Below are positions 18,006 to 27,124 of a stretch of 64,000 bases of DNA, piece by piece (within the stretch, counting starts at the first letter, position 1; every line of letters starts with the position of its first letter). A model generated the notes under the pieces. That model was not told the origin of the DNA and searched no databases. It saw nothing but the letters and a program-made list of their open reading frames with translations. Made by a program: the position numbers and the translations under genes. This DNA is from Salinibacter altiplanensis. GTDB lineage: Bacteria; Bacteroidota; Rhodothermia; Rhodothermales; Salinibacteraceae. The stretch is from the NCBI RefSeq assembly GCF_002894645.1, contig NZ_NCQY01000009.1, positions 457,676 to 521,675 of the forward strand, given 5' to 3'.

Positions 18006-18995
18006 ATGGCCTCGTCGAAGAAGGCAATCTACGCCGCCATCCTCGGCAACTTTGCCATCGCCGTCACGAAGTTCCTGGGCGCCGTCGTGAGTGGCAGCTC
18101 CGCCATGCTGGCGGAGGGCATCCACTCGCTGGTGGACACCGGGAATGGCGGCCTGCTCCTGCTCGGCATCCGCCGCAGCAAGCGCCCACCCGACGAGCAG
18201 CACCCGTACGGCTACGGCAAGTCGCTCTACTTCTACACCCTCGTCGTGGCCGTCTTAATCTTTGGCCTCGGCGGCGGCGTCTCGCTCTACGAAGGCATCC
18301 TCCACACGCTCGCCCCCGGCCACGGCGGCGCCACCTCCGCCTCGATCTTCGGCGTCACGGTCGGCGGCCTCACCCTCAACACGATCGTCCTCGGCGCCGC
18401 CATTGTGTTTGAAGGACTTGCCCTTCGCACCGCCCTGCAGGAGTTCAATAAACAGCGTGGGGACACGCCGTTCTTCAAGGCCATCGTGACGAGCAAGGAC
18501 CCGACGACCTTCACGGTCCTATTCGAGGACACCGCGGCCATCTCGGGGCTCGTGGTCGCTCTGGTTGGCATTCACCTTGCAAGTCTACTCCACATGCCCG
18601 TGATCGACGGGATTGCATCCATCATCATCGGGCTCATCCTCTGTGGCGTGGCCGCCTTCCTCATTTGGGAAAGCAAAAAACTCCTGATCGGCGAGGCGGC
18701 AGACCCCGAGATTCGGGACGACATCCGCCGGATGGCCCGCGAAGAGGCAGATGGTGCGTCGATCGAGCGCCTCCTCACGATGCACATGGGGCCTCGCACG
18801 TTGCTCCTCAACATAGACCTGCGGTTCCGTGACACCCTCGACGCCGACGCCGTGGAGGGCGCCGTCGACCGGCTCGAACGAGCCATTCGGGAGGCGCACC
18901 CTTCCATCCGGTACATTTTTGTGGAGGCGGGCTCGATTTCGCGCACCCCAGCCATGGGCCCGGACCCTCCTCCGTCCTCCGATCCCTCTTCGTAG
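18006..18995 (+). CDS. Cation diffusion facilitator (CDF) family metal transporter
   Basis: A 329-residue inner-membrane protein with six transmembrane helices in the first two thirds and a cytoplasmic ferredoxin-like domain at the end (about residues 215-310). Helix 2 carries the metal-site pattern HSLVDTGN, and helix 5 has HMPVIDGIAS, consistent with the HxxxD metal site of CDF proteins. These export Zn, Fe, Mn or Co from the cytoplasm in exchange for protons. Which metal is used cannot be told. The Pro/Ser-rich tail is variable in the family. ATG at 18006 follows an A/G-poor leader; no operon partner. Confidence 0.9.
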   Translation: MASSKKAIYAAILGNFAIAVTKFLGAVVSGSSAMLAEGIHSLVDTGNGGLLLLGIRRSKRPPDEQHPYGYGKSLYFYTLVVAVLIFGLGGGVSLYEGILHTLAPGHGGATSASIFGVTVGGLTLNTIVLGAAIVFEGLALRTALQEFNKQRGDTPFFKAIVTSKDPTTFTVLFEDTAAISGLVVALVGIHLASLLHMPVIDGIASIIIGLILCGVAAFLIWESKKLLIGEAADPEIRDDIRRMAREEADGASIERLLTMHMGPRTLLLNIDLRFRDTLDADAVEGAVDRLERAIREAHPSIRYIFVEAGSISRTPAMGPDPPPSSDPSS

Positions 18996-19115
18996 ACAAT
19001 ATTCACGGTCGGCGCCGAGGGAACTCATTGACGATGGGCCCTGAATTCCGTATTCATCATTTCTGGTCTCCATCGCCCCTCCTGTCCGCTGTTTCTCGTT
19101 TCTACCGCCATTTCT

Positions 19116-20885
19116 ATGTTGACTGCCTTTCCCCGCGCCCTCGTTCGTGGAGCCTGCGCGGGCTTCGTCCTGCTGATCCTTACCGGCTGCGGGGGCCTGC
19201 TCTCTTCGCTGGCCCCTCCTCCCGCGCCGGAGCGCGTCCCTCAGGACACGATTCTGGTGGCGGACCAGGACACGACCGCCCTCAATCCGGAGGTCGCCCG
19301 GCTGTACGCCCTGGAGTCGGAGCTGCTGGCCGCGGAAGACAGCGTGCGCCGGGCGCATCTGCTCAACCAGGCCATGGCGGAGCTGGCCACCCTGCTCCGT
19401 ACCCGGCCGGAGGCCCTCGAACGGGGCGTCGTCCGGTCGGTCTACGGGGGCCTCACGGCCGAATATCGGCGCTTCCACGGCTACCCCAGCGACCCGGACT
19501 CGACACTCTTGGCCCGGGGGCAGATTTTCTCCGTCCGCGCTCGCCTGTTTGCCTCCCTCGATGACGTGAAAAACCCGCTTCTGGAGGTGGAGCCCGCTCG
19601 CCCAGAGGCCACGGTGCAGGACGCCGACATTCCGATGACCTCGAACCGGCTGGTGAAGCAGAGCACGACCGCCCTCGAAGAAGACCCCAGCCAGCACGTC
19701 GATCACTGGCGGCGGCGCGTGCAGGTGTACGGCCCCATGATCGAGCACATCCTGGCGGAGGAGGACGTGCCCCAAGAGCTCGTGTACCTCGCCATGATTG
19801 AGAGCGGCCTCAACCCCGACGCCCGGAGCTGGGCCGGCGCTGTGGGCATGTGGCAGTTCATGGCCAGCACCGGTCGGCGGTACGGCCTCACCGTCAACGC
19901 GTGGGTCGACGAGCGGCGCGACCCAGAGAAGGCCACCCGGGCGGCCGCCCGTCACCTGCGCGACCTGCACGACGAGTTCGGCGACTGGCACCTGGCACTG
20001 GCCGGCTTCAACTGCGGGGCCGGCTGCGTGCGCTCCGCCCTGCGCCGGGCCGACGCCGAGGCCCCGTCGTACTGGGACGCCCACGAGTACCTGCCGCGCG
20101 AGACGCAGGGCTACGTGCCGATGTTCATCGCCGCGGCCCGCGTGATGGAGAACCCCGAGGCGTTCAACCTCGACCCGGCCGAGCCGGCCTCGCCGCTCGC
20201 CTACGACTATGTGCCGGTGCACGGAAGCCGTCTGTCCCTCCACACCGTGGCCCGCCTCGCCGACACGACGCACAGCGCCATCGAGTCGCTCAATCCCGAG
20301 CTGCGGCGGGGCCGCGTGCCGCCGTCGAAGGAGCGGTACTACGTACGCATTCCGCTGGGCAGCTACCCGCGCTTCGCCTGGAACTACGCCGAGCTGCCGG
20401 ACGCGAAGAAGCAGCCCGCCACCACGTACGCCGTGCGCCGGGGCGATACCCTCTCCGAGATCGCCGTGCGCTTCGGCACCTCCACCGCCACACTGAAGCG
20501 CCTCAACGGAATCGACGGCGCCATCATCCGCCCGGGCGACCGGCTGGTCGTGCCCGTCCAGGAGTATGCAAGCGCCCTGAGTGCCGCCGAGCAGCAACGG
20601 CCCCTGCGCGTGCAGTACGACACCTCGCCCCCCACCCGCCCGCTCGACGCGATTGAGACGGCCCAGGCCCCGCCGGACACGGCATCCGATCCTGCCGACG
20701 CGCCTGCTGCCTCTGACGGTCCCGAGACGGCCGCCTCCGCCCCCCGAACCTACCGCGTCACCCGGGGCGACACGCTCGGCGAGATTGCCCAGCGGTTCGG
20801 CGTGTCGATCCGCGAGCTCCAGGCCTGGAATAGCCTCGACGGCACCCGCATCCGGCCCGGCCAGCGCCTCCAAATCCGAGATTAG
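19116..20885 (+). CDS. Membrane-bound lytic murein transglycosylase, MltD-like lipoprotein with two LysM domains
   Basis: The 589-residue protein begins with a lipoprotein signal (lipobox LTGC, Cys at about residue 25). An SLT domain follows: LVYLAMIESGLNP holds the catalytic Glu229, then SWAGAVGMWQFMASTGR and FNCGAGCVR. Two LysM modules close the protein (about residues 438-480 and 545-588), each opening with a Y-V-RGDTL-EIA motif. The enzyme cleaves the MurNAc-GlcNAc bond of peptidoglycan, leaving 1,6-anhydro ends, and the LysM modules hold it on the wall. The Pro/Ala-rich linker between the LysM modules is acidic. Monocistronic by appearance. Confidence 0.95.
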   Translation: MLTAFPRALVRGACAGFVLLILTGCGGLLSSLAPPPAPERVPQDTILVADQDTTALNPEVARLYALESELLAAEDSVRRAHLLNQAMAELATLLRTRPEALERGVVRSVYGGLTAEYRRFHGYPSDPDSTLLARGQIFSVRARLFASLDDVKNPLLEVEPARPEATVQDADIPMTSNRLVKQSTTALEEDPSQHVDHWRRRVQVYGPMIEHILAEEDVPQELVYLAMIESGLNPDARSWAGAVGMWQFMASTGRRYGLTVNAWVDERRDPEKATRAAARHLRDLHDEFGDWHLALAGFNCGAGCVRSALRRADAEAPSYWDAHEYLPRETQGYVPMFIAAARVMENPEAFNLDPAEPASPLAYDYVPVHGSRLSLHTVARLADTTHSAIESLNPELRRGRVPPSKERYYVRIPLGSYPRFAWNYAELPDAKKQPATTYAVRRGDTLSEIAVRFGTSTATLKRLNGIDGAIIRPGDRLVVPVQEYASALSAAEQQRPLRVQYDTSPPTRPLDAIETAQAPPDTASDPADAPAASDGPETAASAPRTYRVTRGDTLGEIAQRFGVSIRELQAWNSLDGTRIRPGQRLQIRD

Positions 20886-21031
20886 CGCGCCGGAGACGAG
20901 ACGGCCGAACGTTGGCCCATTGACTCAGCCCCCTTCTCCTGCCCACCGTTCGCGGACGTAGCTCCGTCACGACCACGGTCGGCGGGCCGCCGTCGGCCAT
21001 TCCTGAACGCCCCAGCCCACAGCTTGGAGGC

Positions 21032-21412
21032 CTACACGTCCCCCGACTCGGAGGCGCCGTCGTACACCTGCCGGACCGTCTCGGCCGTCTCCAGCGCCAC
21101 ATCCCGATTGTAGCGGAGGGCGAGGTCTTTGTACTTGATGACGTCGTAGATCGTCCCGATGACGCAGAGCCCGCCCGTAAAGAGGTAAACGAGCCCCAGG
21201 GCAAACTCTTCCAGGTAGAGCCGGTGCAGCCCGCCGGCCCCAACGAACCCGATGGCCGCAAGGAGTAGGATGTGCACGGGCTCGCGGCGGCGCGAGCGGT
21301 AGATGCGAGCGAAGTGCCCGGCCTGCGCGTCGCTCATGTCGTTCAGCAGGCGCGCGACTTCGACCTGTTCGTCGCCGTCGAGTTCGGGGAGGTGGCGAAG
21401 CACTTTGGACAT
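21032..21412 (-). CDS. TM2-domain membrane protein
   Basis: A 126-residue protein. The N-terminal 45 residues are polar (LNDMSDAQAGHFARIYRSRRR). Then come two transmembrane helices with the TM2 pattern: HILLLAAIGFVGAGGLHRLYLEE, split by G-HR-Y, and LVYLFTGGLCVIGTIYDVIKY, where the polar IYD turn is diagnostic. The tail is soluble. ATG 21412 was chosen; an earlier start would add a Cys/Arg-rich stretch. It lies next to a DUF2752 gene on the same strand, a pairing seen in other genomes. Function unknown. Confidence 0.85.
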   Translation of the reverse strand: MSKVLRHLPELDGDEQVEVARLLNDMSDAQAGHFARIYRSRRREPVHILLLAAIGFVGAGGLHRLYLEEFALGLVYLFTGGLCVIGTIYDVIKYKDLALRYNRDVALETAETVRQVYDGASESGDV

Positions 21413-21449
21413 GGGGCAGGGGCAATCGGTGCAAAAGAAGACGGACGCC

Positions 21450-21767
21450 TCAGCGAGCCGGGCGACGCGCCGCCCGGCACAGCGACACGACATGTGCTAC
21501 GAGCACACCGACGACGGGCCCCGCCAGCGGATGGGCGTTCCACGACGCCGCCCAGTGGCCGCGGGCCAGGTGCGCGATGGCCGTCCCGAGGCCGTCGCCC
21601 GGGCACGGCAGGCCCAGGTGCTCGATCAGGCACAGGTTGATGCTACCGGGGGCCTTCGGGGCGATGCTAGCCGCGGCGAGGAGGGCCGCCGCCCAAAAGA
21701 CCGCTTCGAGCGGGACGGCCCGGAGCCGCTGAATGACGGGCCCGATTGGGTCCTGAGCGGTCGGCAT
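21450..21767 (-). CDS. DUF2752 membrane protein
   Basis: A 105-residue protein with three hydrophobic segments. The central INLCLIEHLGLPCPGDGLG followed by HLARGHWAASWNAHPLA is the DUF2752 signature, in which a CPG-GLT-like motif precedes a short amphipathic helix. Here the usual second cysteine of CPGCG is replaced (CPGDG). It is 37 bp upstream of the TM2 gene, so the two are likely co-transcribed. No biochemical role is known. Confidence 0.8.
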   Translation of the reverse strand: MPTAQDPIGPVIQRLRAVPLEAVFWAAALLAAASIAPKAPGSINLCLIEHLGLPCPGDGLGTAIAHLARGHWAASWNAHPLAGPVVGVLVAHVVSLCRAARRPAR

Positions 21768-21833
21768 AAAAGCAGAACGGATCGAAGGAGCATTCCAAGG
21801 TCTGTCCCTGTCACGCATCGGGCGCCTCAACTG

Positions 21834-22745
21834 TTACGCACCGCTGCTCTCTCCCCGCTCCAAGTGATCGATGAGCAGCCGATTGACAATCATCGGGGCG
21901 TCGTGCTGGACCCAGTGGGTCGCGTCGCCGAGCACCCGGAGGCGACCGTCGGTGGACATCGCCGCGCTAGGGGCCGCCATCTGCCGGCTGAGGGCCACGT
22001 CCCGTGCGCCCCACACCACGAGCGTCGGCACATCGATCGGAGCCGAGGGCGGAGTGCTCCGCAGGGCGCGGCGGGCCGCGGCGCGGTACCAGTGCAGCAT
22101 GCCACGGAGCCGGCCCGGCCGCCGCCACGCCTGCCGGTAGATCGCGAGGTCGGTCTCGTCGAACGTGCCGGGCCGCCCACTCCACCGCAACATCGTGGCG
22201 AGTCCCTGCCCGTCATTGCGGCCAAGCAGCCACTCGGGCACGCCAGGCACCTGGAAGAAGAGGGCGTACGTGCTCCGCAGCAGTTGCGTGGGGCTCGTCC
22301 GGAGCGTCTTCCGAAAGACGTGGGGATGGGGCACGTTGAGGATCGCGAGGCGCCGCAGGCGTTCCGGATGGGCGTGGGCGAGGTGCCAGGCCACCATCGC
22401 TCCCCAGTCGTGCCCCACGACGGCGGCCCGGGCGCGTCCCATCGCGTCGATGACGGCACAGACGTCGTCCACGAGCACGTCCAGGTCGTAGGCGGCCACG
22501 GCCCGCGGCGCGTCGCTTCGGTTGTAGCCGCGCTGATCCGGCACGACGACGCGGTAGCCCGCCTCGACGAGGGCGGGAATCTGGTGGCGCCACCCGTACC
22601 AGAACTCCGGGAACCCGTGGAGGAGCACCACGAGTGGCCCGTCCTCGGGCCCCGCCACCGACACGTGCAGCCGCACGCCACGTCCCTGAACCCAGCGACG
22701 ATCGAGGGAGGCTGGAATTTGTTCGACGGGACTCTGCGGCATCAT
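21834..22745 (-). CDS. Alpha/beta hydrolase, epoxide-hydrolase-like
   Basis: The 303-residue protein carries HGFPEFW (residues 43-49, oxyanion hole), the nucleophile elbow GHDWG with Asp113, an acid candidate in WGARD (about 245-249) and the catalytic His277 in DATHWVQHDAP. An Asp nucleophile and the HGFPE motif point to the soluble epoxide hydrolase / haloalkane dehalogenase branch, rather than Ser esterases. The cap domain between residues 140 and 230 has Tyr residues (STYALFF, AIYRQAW) that may be the epoxide-activating pair. Natural substrate unknown. Confidence 0.88.
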   Translation of the reverse strand: MMPQSPVEQIPASLDRRWVQGRGVRLHVSVAGPEDGPLVVLLHGFPEFWYGWRHQIPALVEAGYRVVVPDQRGYNRSDAPRAVAAYDLDVLVDDVCAVIDAMGRARAAVVGHDWGAMVAWHLAHAHPERLRRLAILNVPHPHVFRKTLRTSPTQLLRSTYALFFQVPGVPEWLLGRNDGQGLATMLRWSGRPGTFDETDLAIYRQAWRRPGRLRGMLHWYRAAARRALRSTPPSAPIDVPTLVVWGARDVALSRQMAAPSAAMSTDGRLRVLGDATHWVQHDAPMIVNRLLIDHLERGESSGA

Positions 22746-22776
22746 GGAGGCATTCGGAAACAGGCACCGCGGATGT

Positions 22777-23241
22777 CTACTCAGCCATCGGACTCGCGTC
22801 CGGGGCGTACACCTCGTTCTGATGGTGCTCCTTCAGGCACTGGTACGCAGGGTCGTCCGTGAGGGCCCGCCACGCGTCGCGGAAGACGACGGCCGCCGCC
22901 CGCTTTTCGGGGGCGGCCCACTGCTCGGGGTCCCGCTTGGTACCGTCATCTTCGTACTTCCGCCCGCCCGAATACTTCGCGTACCGCATGGCCCGCGTGA
23001 AGCCCATCCGTAGGTACTTCCGCACCATGTCCATCCCCACGAAGTCGTCCTGGGACCGATACGTCTCGTACCGCGCCCGGAGCGCCTCCACCGACGCCTC
23101 CGCGGCGGCCTCGTCTTTGAAGCCCCAGTCTGGGAGCAGCTCGTCCTTGTACGGCTGCACCTTGAACACGCCCTTCTCACTGGAGTCGTACCGGTAGGCC
23201 TCCGGATGGGCCCGAAAGTCGGTCTCGTACGCACCCGCCAT
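22777..23241 (-). CDS. DUF4385 family protein
   Basis: A 154-residue soluble protein. It shows the conserved DUF4385 pattern: RAHPEAYRYDSSEKGVFKVQ (in part), PYKDELLPDWGFKD, DFVGMDMVRKYLRMGFTRAMRY and SGGRKYEDDG. The family is small, found in bacteria and phages, and has no known function. It begins 31 bp upstream of the epoxide-hydrolase-like gene on the same strand, with which it may form an operon. Confidence 0.8.
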   Translation of the reverse strand: MAGAYETDFRAHPEAYRYDSSEKGVFKVQPYKDELLPDWGFKDEAAAEASVEALRARYETYRSQDDFVGMDMVRKYLRMGFTRAMRYAKYSGGRKYEDDGTKRDPEQWAAPEKRAAAVVFRDAWRALTDDPAYQCLKEHHQNEVYAPDASPMAE

Positions 23242-23280
23242 GGATCAGACGACTGGTTTAGGGGAGTGCCGCGCGGCCCC

Positions 23281-24285
23281 TCACTCTGCAGATGCTGAGC
23301 TCGGGTTGGGAGACGTCACCTGTCGGGGGTGCGTGCGCTCGGCGACGAGGCGGGACCACGTGCGCTCGGCAAACTGCTGGAAGGCGTGCTTCTGGTGAAG
23401 CCACCCAAAGTGAAGCGCATACGGCGTCAGTTCCATGTACTCCCCAACGCCGGGAAGCGACTCCGCGAGCCCCAGGAGGGCACTGCGAAGCCGCGTGCTC
23501 GAGATCCCCCGGAGGCTGTATACAAACCGGTTGGTGTACAGGCGATACGACACCTCCTGGAAGTCCGGATCGTGGGTGGTCAGGCTGTCAATGTAGTCGA
23601 GCTGCGGGCTGTTGCGGCCCTGCAGCCACGGAAAGACGTGCAGGTCGAGCTTGCTCATGGCGAGGGCCAGGCTCCACTCGCAGGTTTCTTCGCTGCGCCC
23701 CTCGTCGAGCCGACTTCGGAAGTGCGTCTCATCCACCCGCTCGAGGAAGGCCGCGGCGGCCTCGTCCACCTCTCGGGTGCAGGCCTCGTCCTGGGCGTAG
23801 ATCACCCCCGCCTGCACGCGCGGAAGCCGGGTCAGGCCGAGCCGACGCAGCGTGCGACGGCGGCGCCCCAGCAGCACATCCGCGACGACCCCAAGTCCCT
23901 TTGGCCCCCCGAAGAAGTGATCGGCGTTCTGCAGGCCCGTGGCGGTGAAGGGAAAGGCCGCAAACTGCCGCCAGAGGGGATCCGGGTTGCGGCACCACAC
24001 GATGTCCGCGTCCACGAAGAGCGACCGCTCGAAGGCCTTAAACCGGTGGAGGTGATGCTTGAACCCGACGATCGACCGGTACTCACGGGGCAGGTCTTCG
24101 AGCACGTCGAAGTGGGCGTCCAGTCCCCGCCGCTCCAGCAGGTCTCGGTGGTGCTGCGGGCAGAACAGGGCCACGGGCCGGTCGGGGTCGTGTCGGCGGA
24201 GCGTGTGGACCGACGCCACGACGTGCTTGACGTACCGGTCGGGGCCGTAGCTGTGAAGGACGTAGCCTTCGCGGGGAGAGGACAT
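23281..24285 (-). CDS. Glycosyltransferase-like protein with LFVDADIVW motif
   Basis: A 334-residue protein. After a beta-strand start (EGYVLHSYG), it has HVVASVHTLRRHDPDRPVALF, then FKAFERSLFVDADIVWCRNP. The layout of an N-terminal nucleotide-binding fold followed by a short DAD motif resembles GT-A glycosyltransferases such as GT8, in which DxD binds the metal and the sugar nucleotide. The family was not identified with certainty. ATG at 24285 was selected over 24384, since the extra 33 residues overlap the end of the upstream gene and look non-coding. The upstream gene is a DUF3047 exported protein on the same strand. Confidence 0.6.
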   Translation of the reverse strand: MSSPREGYVLHSYGPDRYVKHVVASVHTLRRHDPDRPVALFCPQHHRDLLERRGLDAHFDVLEDLPREYRSIVGFKHHLHRFKAFERSLFVDADIVWCRNPDPLWRQFAAFPFTATGLQNADHFFGGPKGLGVVADVLLGRRRRTLRRLGLTRLPRVQAGVIYAQDEACTREVDEAAAAFLERVDETHFRSRLDEGRSEETCEWSLALAMSKLDLHVFPWLQGRNSPQLDYIDSLTTHDPDFQEVSYRLYTNRFVYSLRGISSTRLRSALLGLAESLPGVGEYMELTPYALHFGWLHQKHAFQQFAERTWSRLVAERTHPRQVTSPNPSSASAE

Positions 24286-24380
24286 GAAGACGAAACGGGC
24301 AGACTCACTCGATGGGGCATACTCTTCAAACCACAGGCCCCTTAATTGGTTCATTCCCCGTGGGGCGGCCATACGAGGCG

Positions 24381-25145
24381 TCACAGGGGCGGAAGCAGTT
24401 CGATGTCGTCAATGTCGACCTGTGCCTCGTCGCCAGTGGTGTCCGAGTCACTCCACAGGGTGATCGACACGGGGCGGTCGGGGGGGGACCCGCCGAACAC
24501 CTGCCGGTAGTCGTCCCGGATGCGCCGCTGGACCGTCTTCCACGCGCCCGTGTCCGGTTCGCGGGCCGAGTCGACCACGATGACCTTCAGCGGGCCGAAG
24601 GACACCGTCGTGCCCACCGGAAGCGAGGAGCTGTAGGTGTATTTGATGCTTTTCGGCCGCCCCAGCCAGTCCGACCCGAACGTCACGTACACGGCGCCCC
24701 CCGCGTCGTTCTGGTCCTTCTCGCTGGCCTCCTCGGGCAGTGTGTGGGCCCGCCAGTGCCACCTCAGGCGCGGGTGGTCCTGCAGGTTCCACTCGAAATC
24801 GACGCCGTTGCGTTTTGTGTAGCGGAGCGCCTCGCCCTTCGTGATCAGGCGCACAAAACGATTTCCGTCCGCTTCCCGCACCTCCATGGTTTCGCCGTCG
24901 TCCCGGGTCTCTTCGTAGGACCGCACTTCTTCGTCCTCGTCCACGAATACCCATCCGTTGGGGAAGGCCCGGGGGGGGTCGTCTTCAAAGTTATCGACGA
25001 CGATCGCACCCGTAGACCCGCTCTGGGCGATTCCGGGAAGCGGGACACATAAGGCCAGCCCCAGCACCGCCCCGATCCAAATTCCGGGATGGTGAACAGT
25101 CCCTCTTCGCAGGGCAGAACAGACAGACAAAACAAGGCAGACCAT
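24381..25145 (-). CDS. Exported DUF3047 protein
   Basis: A 254-residue protein with an N-terminal signal segment (GAVLGLALCVPLPGIAQS). The mature part has the DUF3047 layout: VDNFEDDPPRAFPNGW, RFVRLITKGEALRYTKR, LRWHWRAHTLPE, and a late SDSDTTGDEAQVDIDDIEL. The family looks like a secreted jelly-roll fold of unknown role. ATG 25145 gives two hydrophobic stretches; a shorter form is possible but no in-frame GTG or ATG is well placed. It ends 96 bp before the glycosyltransferase-like gene on the same strand. Confidence 0.75.
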   Translation of the reverse strand: MVCLVLSVCSALRRGTVHHPGIWIGAVLGLALCVPLPGIAQSGSTGAIVVDNFEDDPPRAFPNGWVFVDEDEEVRSYEETRDDGETMEVREADGNRFVRLITKGEALRYTKRNGVDFEWNLQDHPRLRWHWRAHTLPEEASEKDQNDAGGAVYVTFGSDWLGRPKSIKYTYSSSLPVGTTVSFGPLKVIVVDSAREPDTGAWKTVQRRIRDDYRQVFGGSPPDRPVSITLWSDSDTTGDEAQVDIDDIELLPPL

Positions 25146-25625
25146 AAAAAAGAAATGTTTGGAAAACGAAATGGGATGCACCCCCGTGCATGCTTTCGAA
25201 GGGATTCTTTTTGACACACCATCCGAGACGCCGCGCTTTCCCGACCGAAAGTAACCGTTCTCGCCTCCTCGTCCTTCTGCCTTCGTCCCTCCGTACACTT
25301 CTCTATTTTTCTTTGCTCTCCTCATAGCACAATCAACACACCAACCTCGCAACCAGCCCCCCTACCCCCATAGGGTTTGCACCAAATTCCAAGACCAATC
25401 GGGGGCTCTCGTCATAAGCACCTATCCATACGGGTTCAGGCAGGACGAAATATTTGCGTTCCGGACGTCGTTCTGTCTACTTTCGAAGACGCTCCGTGGT
25501 TTGCTTACCAGGCAGTCCGTCCTCACAGTGGATCCGTCTCGTGCGTCTCTGGGAATGCACTTTGTTGTCCCAGCGACGTACGACGGTCTCTTACAGGTCT
25601 TGTCATACGATCAACGCTCTGTCCC
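25146..25625. other. Divergent intergenic region
   Basis: No gene is supported. It separates the minus-strand DUF3047 gene from the plus-strand block that follows, and contains the promoter candidate at 25454-25485. It is notably AT-richer than the flanking genes. Confidence 0.5.
25454..25485 (+). promoter_or_regulatory. Bacteroidetes-type promoter candidate 1
   Basis: TTG at 25454-25456 and TACTTTCG at 25478-25485 are separated by 21 bp, close to the TTG / TAnnTTTG promoter pattern of Bacteroidetes. The same words, TTGCGTTC and TTCTG-CTACTTT, occur with the same spacing at 28369-28400. Confidence 0.5.
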
Positions 25626-26129
25626 ATGCAGTTTCCGAGCCGTGCCCTTCGGGTCGTCGGCGGGATACTGGTGGCCTACGCCCTGCTCGTAGCCACTCAT
25701 CTCGGCGAGTTCTGGCCCTTCAGCATTTACCCGATGTTCTCGCAGGCCGGCAATCCCTGGACCCGCGCCGTCGTCCGTAAGCTGCCGTCCCAGGCCGACC
25801 CCGACACGCTCTCCTGGGACGCCGTATCGCTCCAGGATCTTCCCGGCACCTCCTACCCGGTCGCCCCGAAGGGCATTAACCAGAACGACGTCGCCAACTA
25901 CGTGTCCAAGACCGACCGGTGGACCGACGAGCGCGTGCAGGGACTGCGCAGCCTCTTCACCAAGGGCCGAACGCTCTCGTCGCCCCTGTTCGTCTTTCGG
26001 GTGCGGGGGACACTAGAGACGGATTCTGTGGCGGTCACCGCAACCCCAGTGCTCCTCTTTGCCCCCGACACCACCCGCCTCCACCCGTCCTCAACGGCCC
26101 GCACGGTCGCCTCGGCGCCTCCATCGTAA
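25626..26129 (+). CDS. Small membrane-anchored protein, unknown
   Basis: A 167-residue protein. ATG 25626 gives one N-terminal membrane helix (VVGGILVAYALLVATHLGEF) followed by WPFSIYPMFSQAG, then a soluble domain of about 130 residues ending in a Ser/Pro-rich tail. The WPFS-YPMFS words recur in small proteins encoded next to HTTM-type membrane proteins, and such a gene follows 53 bp downstream. A helper role for that protein is an inference from position. Confidence 0.65.
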   Translation: MQFPSRALRVVGGILVAYALLVATHLGEFWPFSIYPMFSQAGNPWTRAVVRKLPSQADPDTLSWDAVSLQDLPGTSYPVAPKGINQNDVANYVSKTDRWTDERVQGLRSLFTKGRTLSSPLFVFRVRGTLETDSVAVTATPVLLFAPDTTRLHPSSTARTVASAPPS

Positions 26130-26182
26130 GCCGTGCTCGCATGTGATCGCCCCTGCTCTCGTGACCTTGCCCTGTCGTTCTC

Positions 26183-27079
26183 ATGTCTGCACTTTCTCGT
26201 TTCTCCCACACCCTCCGTCGCGAGCTTTTCAGTGACTTCGCCGCGGACACAACGGGCACGCATGTGTATTTTCGGGGCCTAGAGCTCTTCCTCCTGGTCT
26301 ATACTGTGTACTTCTGCTGGACCTGGGGCGGCTACATCCAGCAGAACATCAGTTCAGTCCTGCTTCCCTTGGGCCTGGCTAATTATATCGACGTGTCGTT
26401 CATGTTCGCTCACAACGTGGCGCTCCTCAATGCCGCCCTGATCGGCGTTCTCGGCCTCGTCGGCTTTTTTCGGCTCTGGCGGCCAGCCTACCTGCTGGCC
26501 CTATTCGCCTTTCACCTGCAGTATGTTGCCCGGTACAGCCTCGGCGAGATCTCGCACGGATCGAACCTCGTCGGGATGGGGGTGCTTGGACTGGGTCTCG
26601 CCCTCCTGTTCTTCCGAGATGAAGAGCACCGGCGTCGCTTTACCTTCGGGTTCCTCTACTTCTTTATTGGCCTCGGCTACACGTCCGCCGCCGTCTGCAA
26701 GCTCATCGGAACCGGCATCACGTGGCCCGACGGCCGTCACCTCCTGATGTGGATTGCCGAGCGCAAGGTCGACACCCTCTCTAAGTTCGGGGCCTTCGAG
26801 CCCTCACTCTTACAGGAGATGACCCTGCAAGATTACCGGTTCGGCACCCTGTTTCTGGTGTTCGGCCTCCTCACCGAAGCGATCAGCTTCCTGATGTGGT
26901 GGCGGAAACTCCGGTACGTGGTCGTTCTCCTCGTGATCGGAATGCACATCGGCATCTTCCTTACGATGAACATCTTCTTCCACGCCTCCACGTACTTGCT
27001 CCTTCTGCTTGGCCTGCCGTGGCACCGCATCATCGACGCCGTGCTGGAACGGTCCCGGACACTCGCTTTTTCGGGGTAG
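26183..27079 (+). CDS. HTTM-like (gamma-carboxylase-related) integral membrane protein
   Basis: A 298-residue protein with about seven membrane helices. The N-terminal part has RGLELFLLVYTVYFCWTWGG and FAHNVALLNAALIG. A later helix-loop reads YTSAAVCKLIGTGITWPDG, and the protein ends with IGMHIGIFLTMNIFFHAST. The histidines and the K-I-GT-W motif recall the horizontally transferred transmembrane domain related to vitamin K-dependent gamma-carboxylase. Substrate and reaction are unknown. The genes before (25626) and after (GT4, 45 bp on) are on the same strand, suggesting one transcript. Confidence 0.65.
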   Translation: MSALSRFSHTLRRELFSDFAADTTGTHVYFRGLELFLLVYTVYFCWTWGGYIQQNISSVLLPLGLANYIDVSFMFAHNVALLNAALIGVLGLVGFFRLWRPAYLLALFAFHLQYVARYSLGEISHGSNLVGMGVLGLGLALLFFRDEEHRRRFTFGFLYFFIGLGYTSAAVCKLIGTGITWPDGRHLLMWIAERKVDTLSKFGAFEPSLLQEMTLQDYRFGTLFLVFGLLTEAISFLMWWRKLRYVVVLLVIGMHIGIFLTMNIFFHASTYLLLLLGLPWHRIIDAVLERSRTLAFSG

Positions 27080-27124
27080 TCGGAAGAGGCCGCGCCCGTT
27101 TTCCTTTCTGCCCTGTCCCCCTGT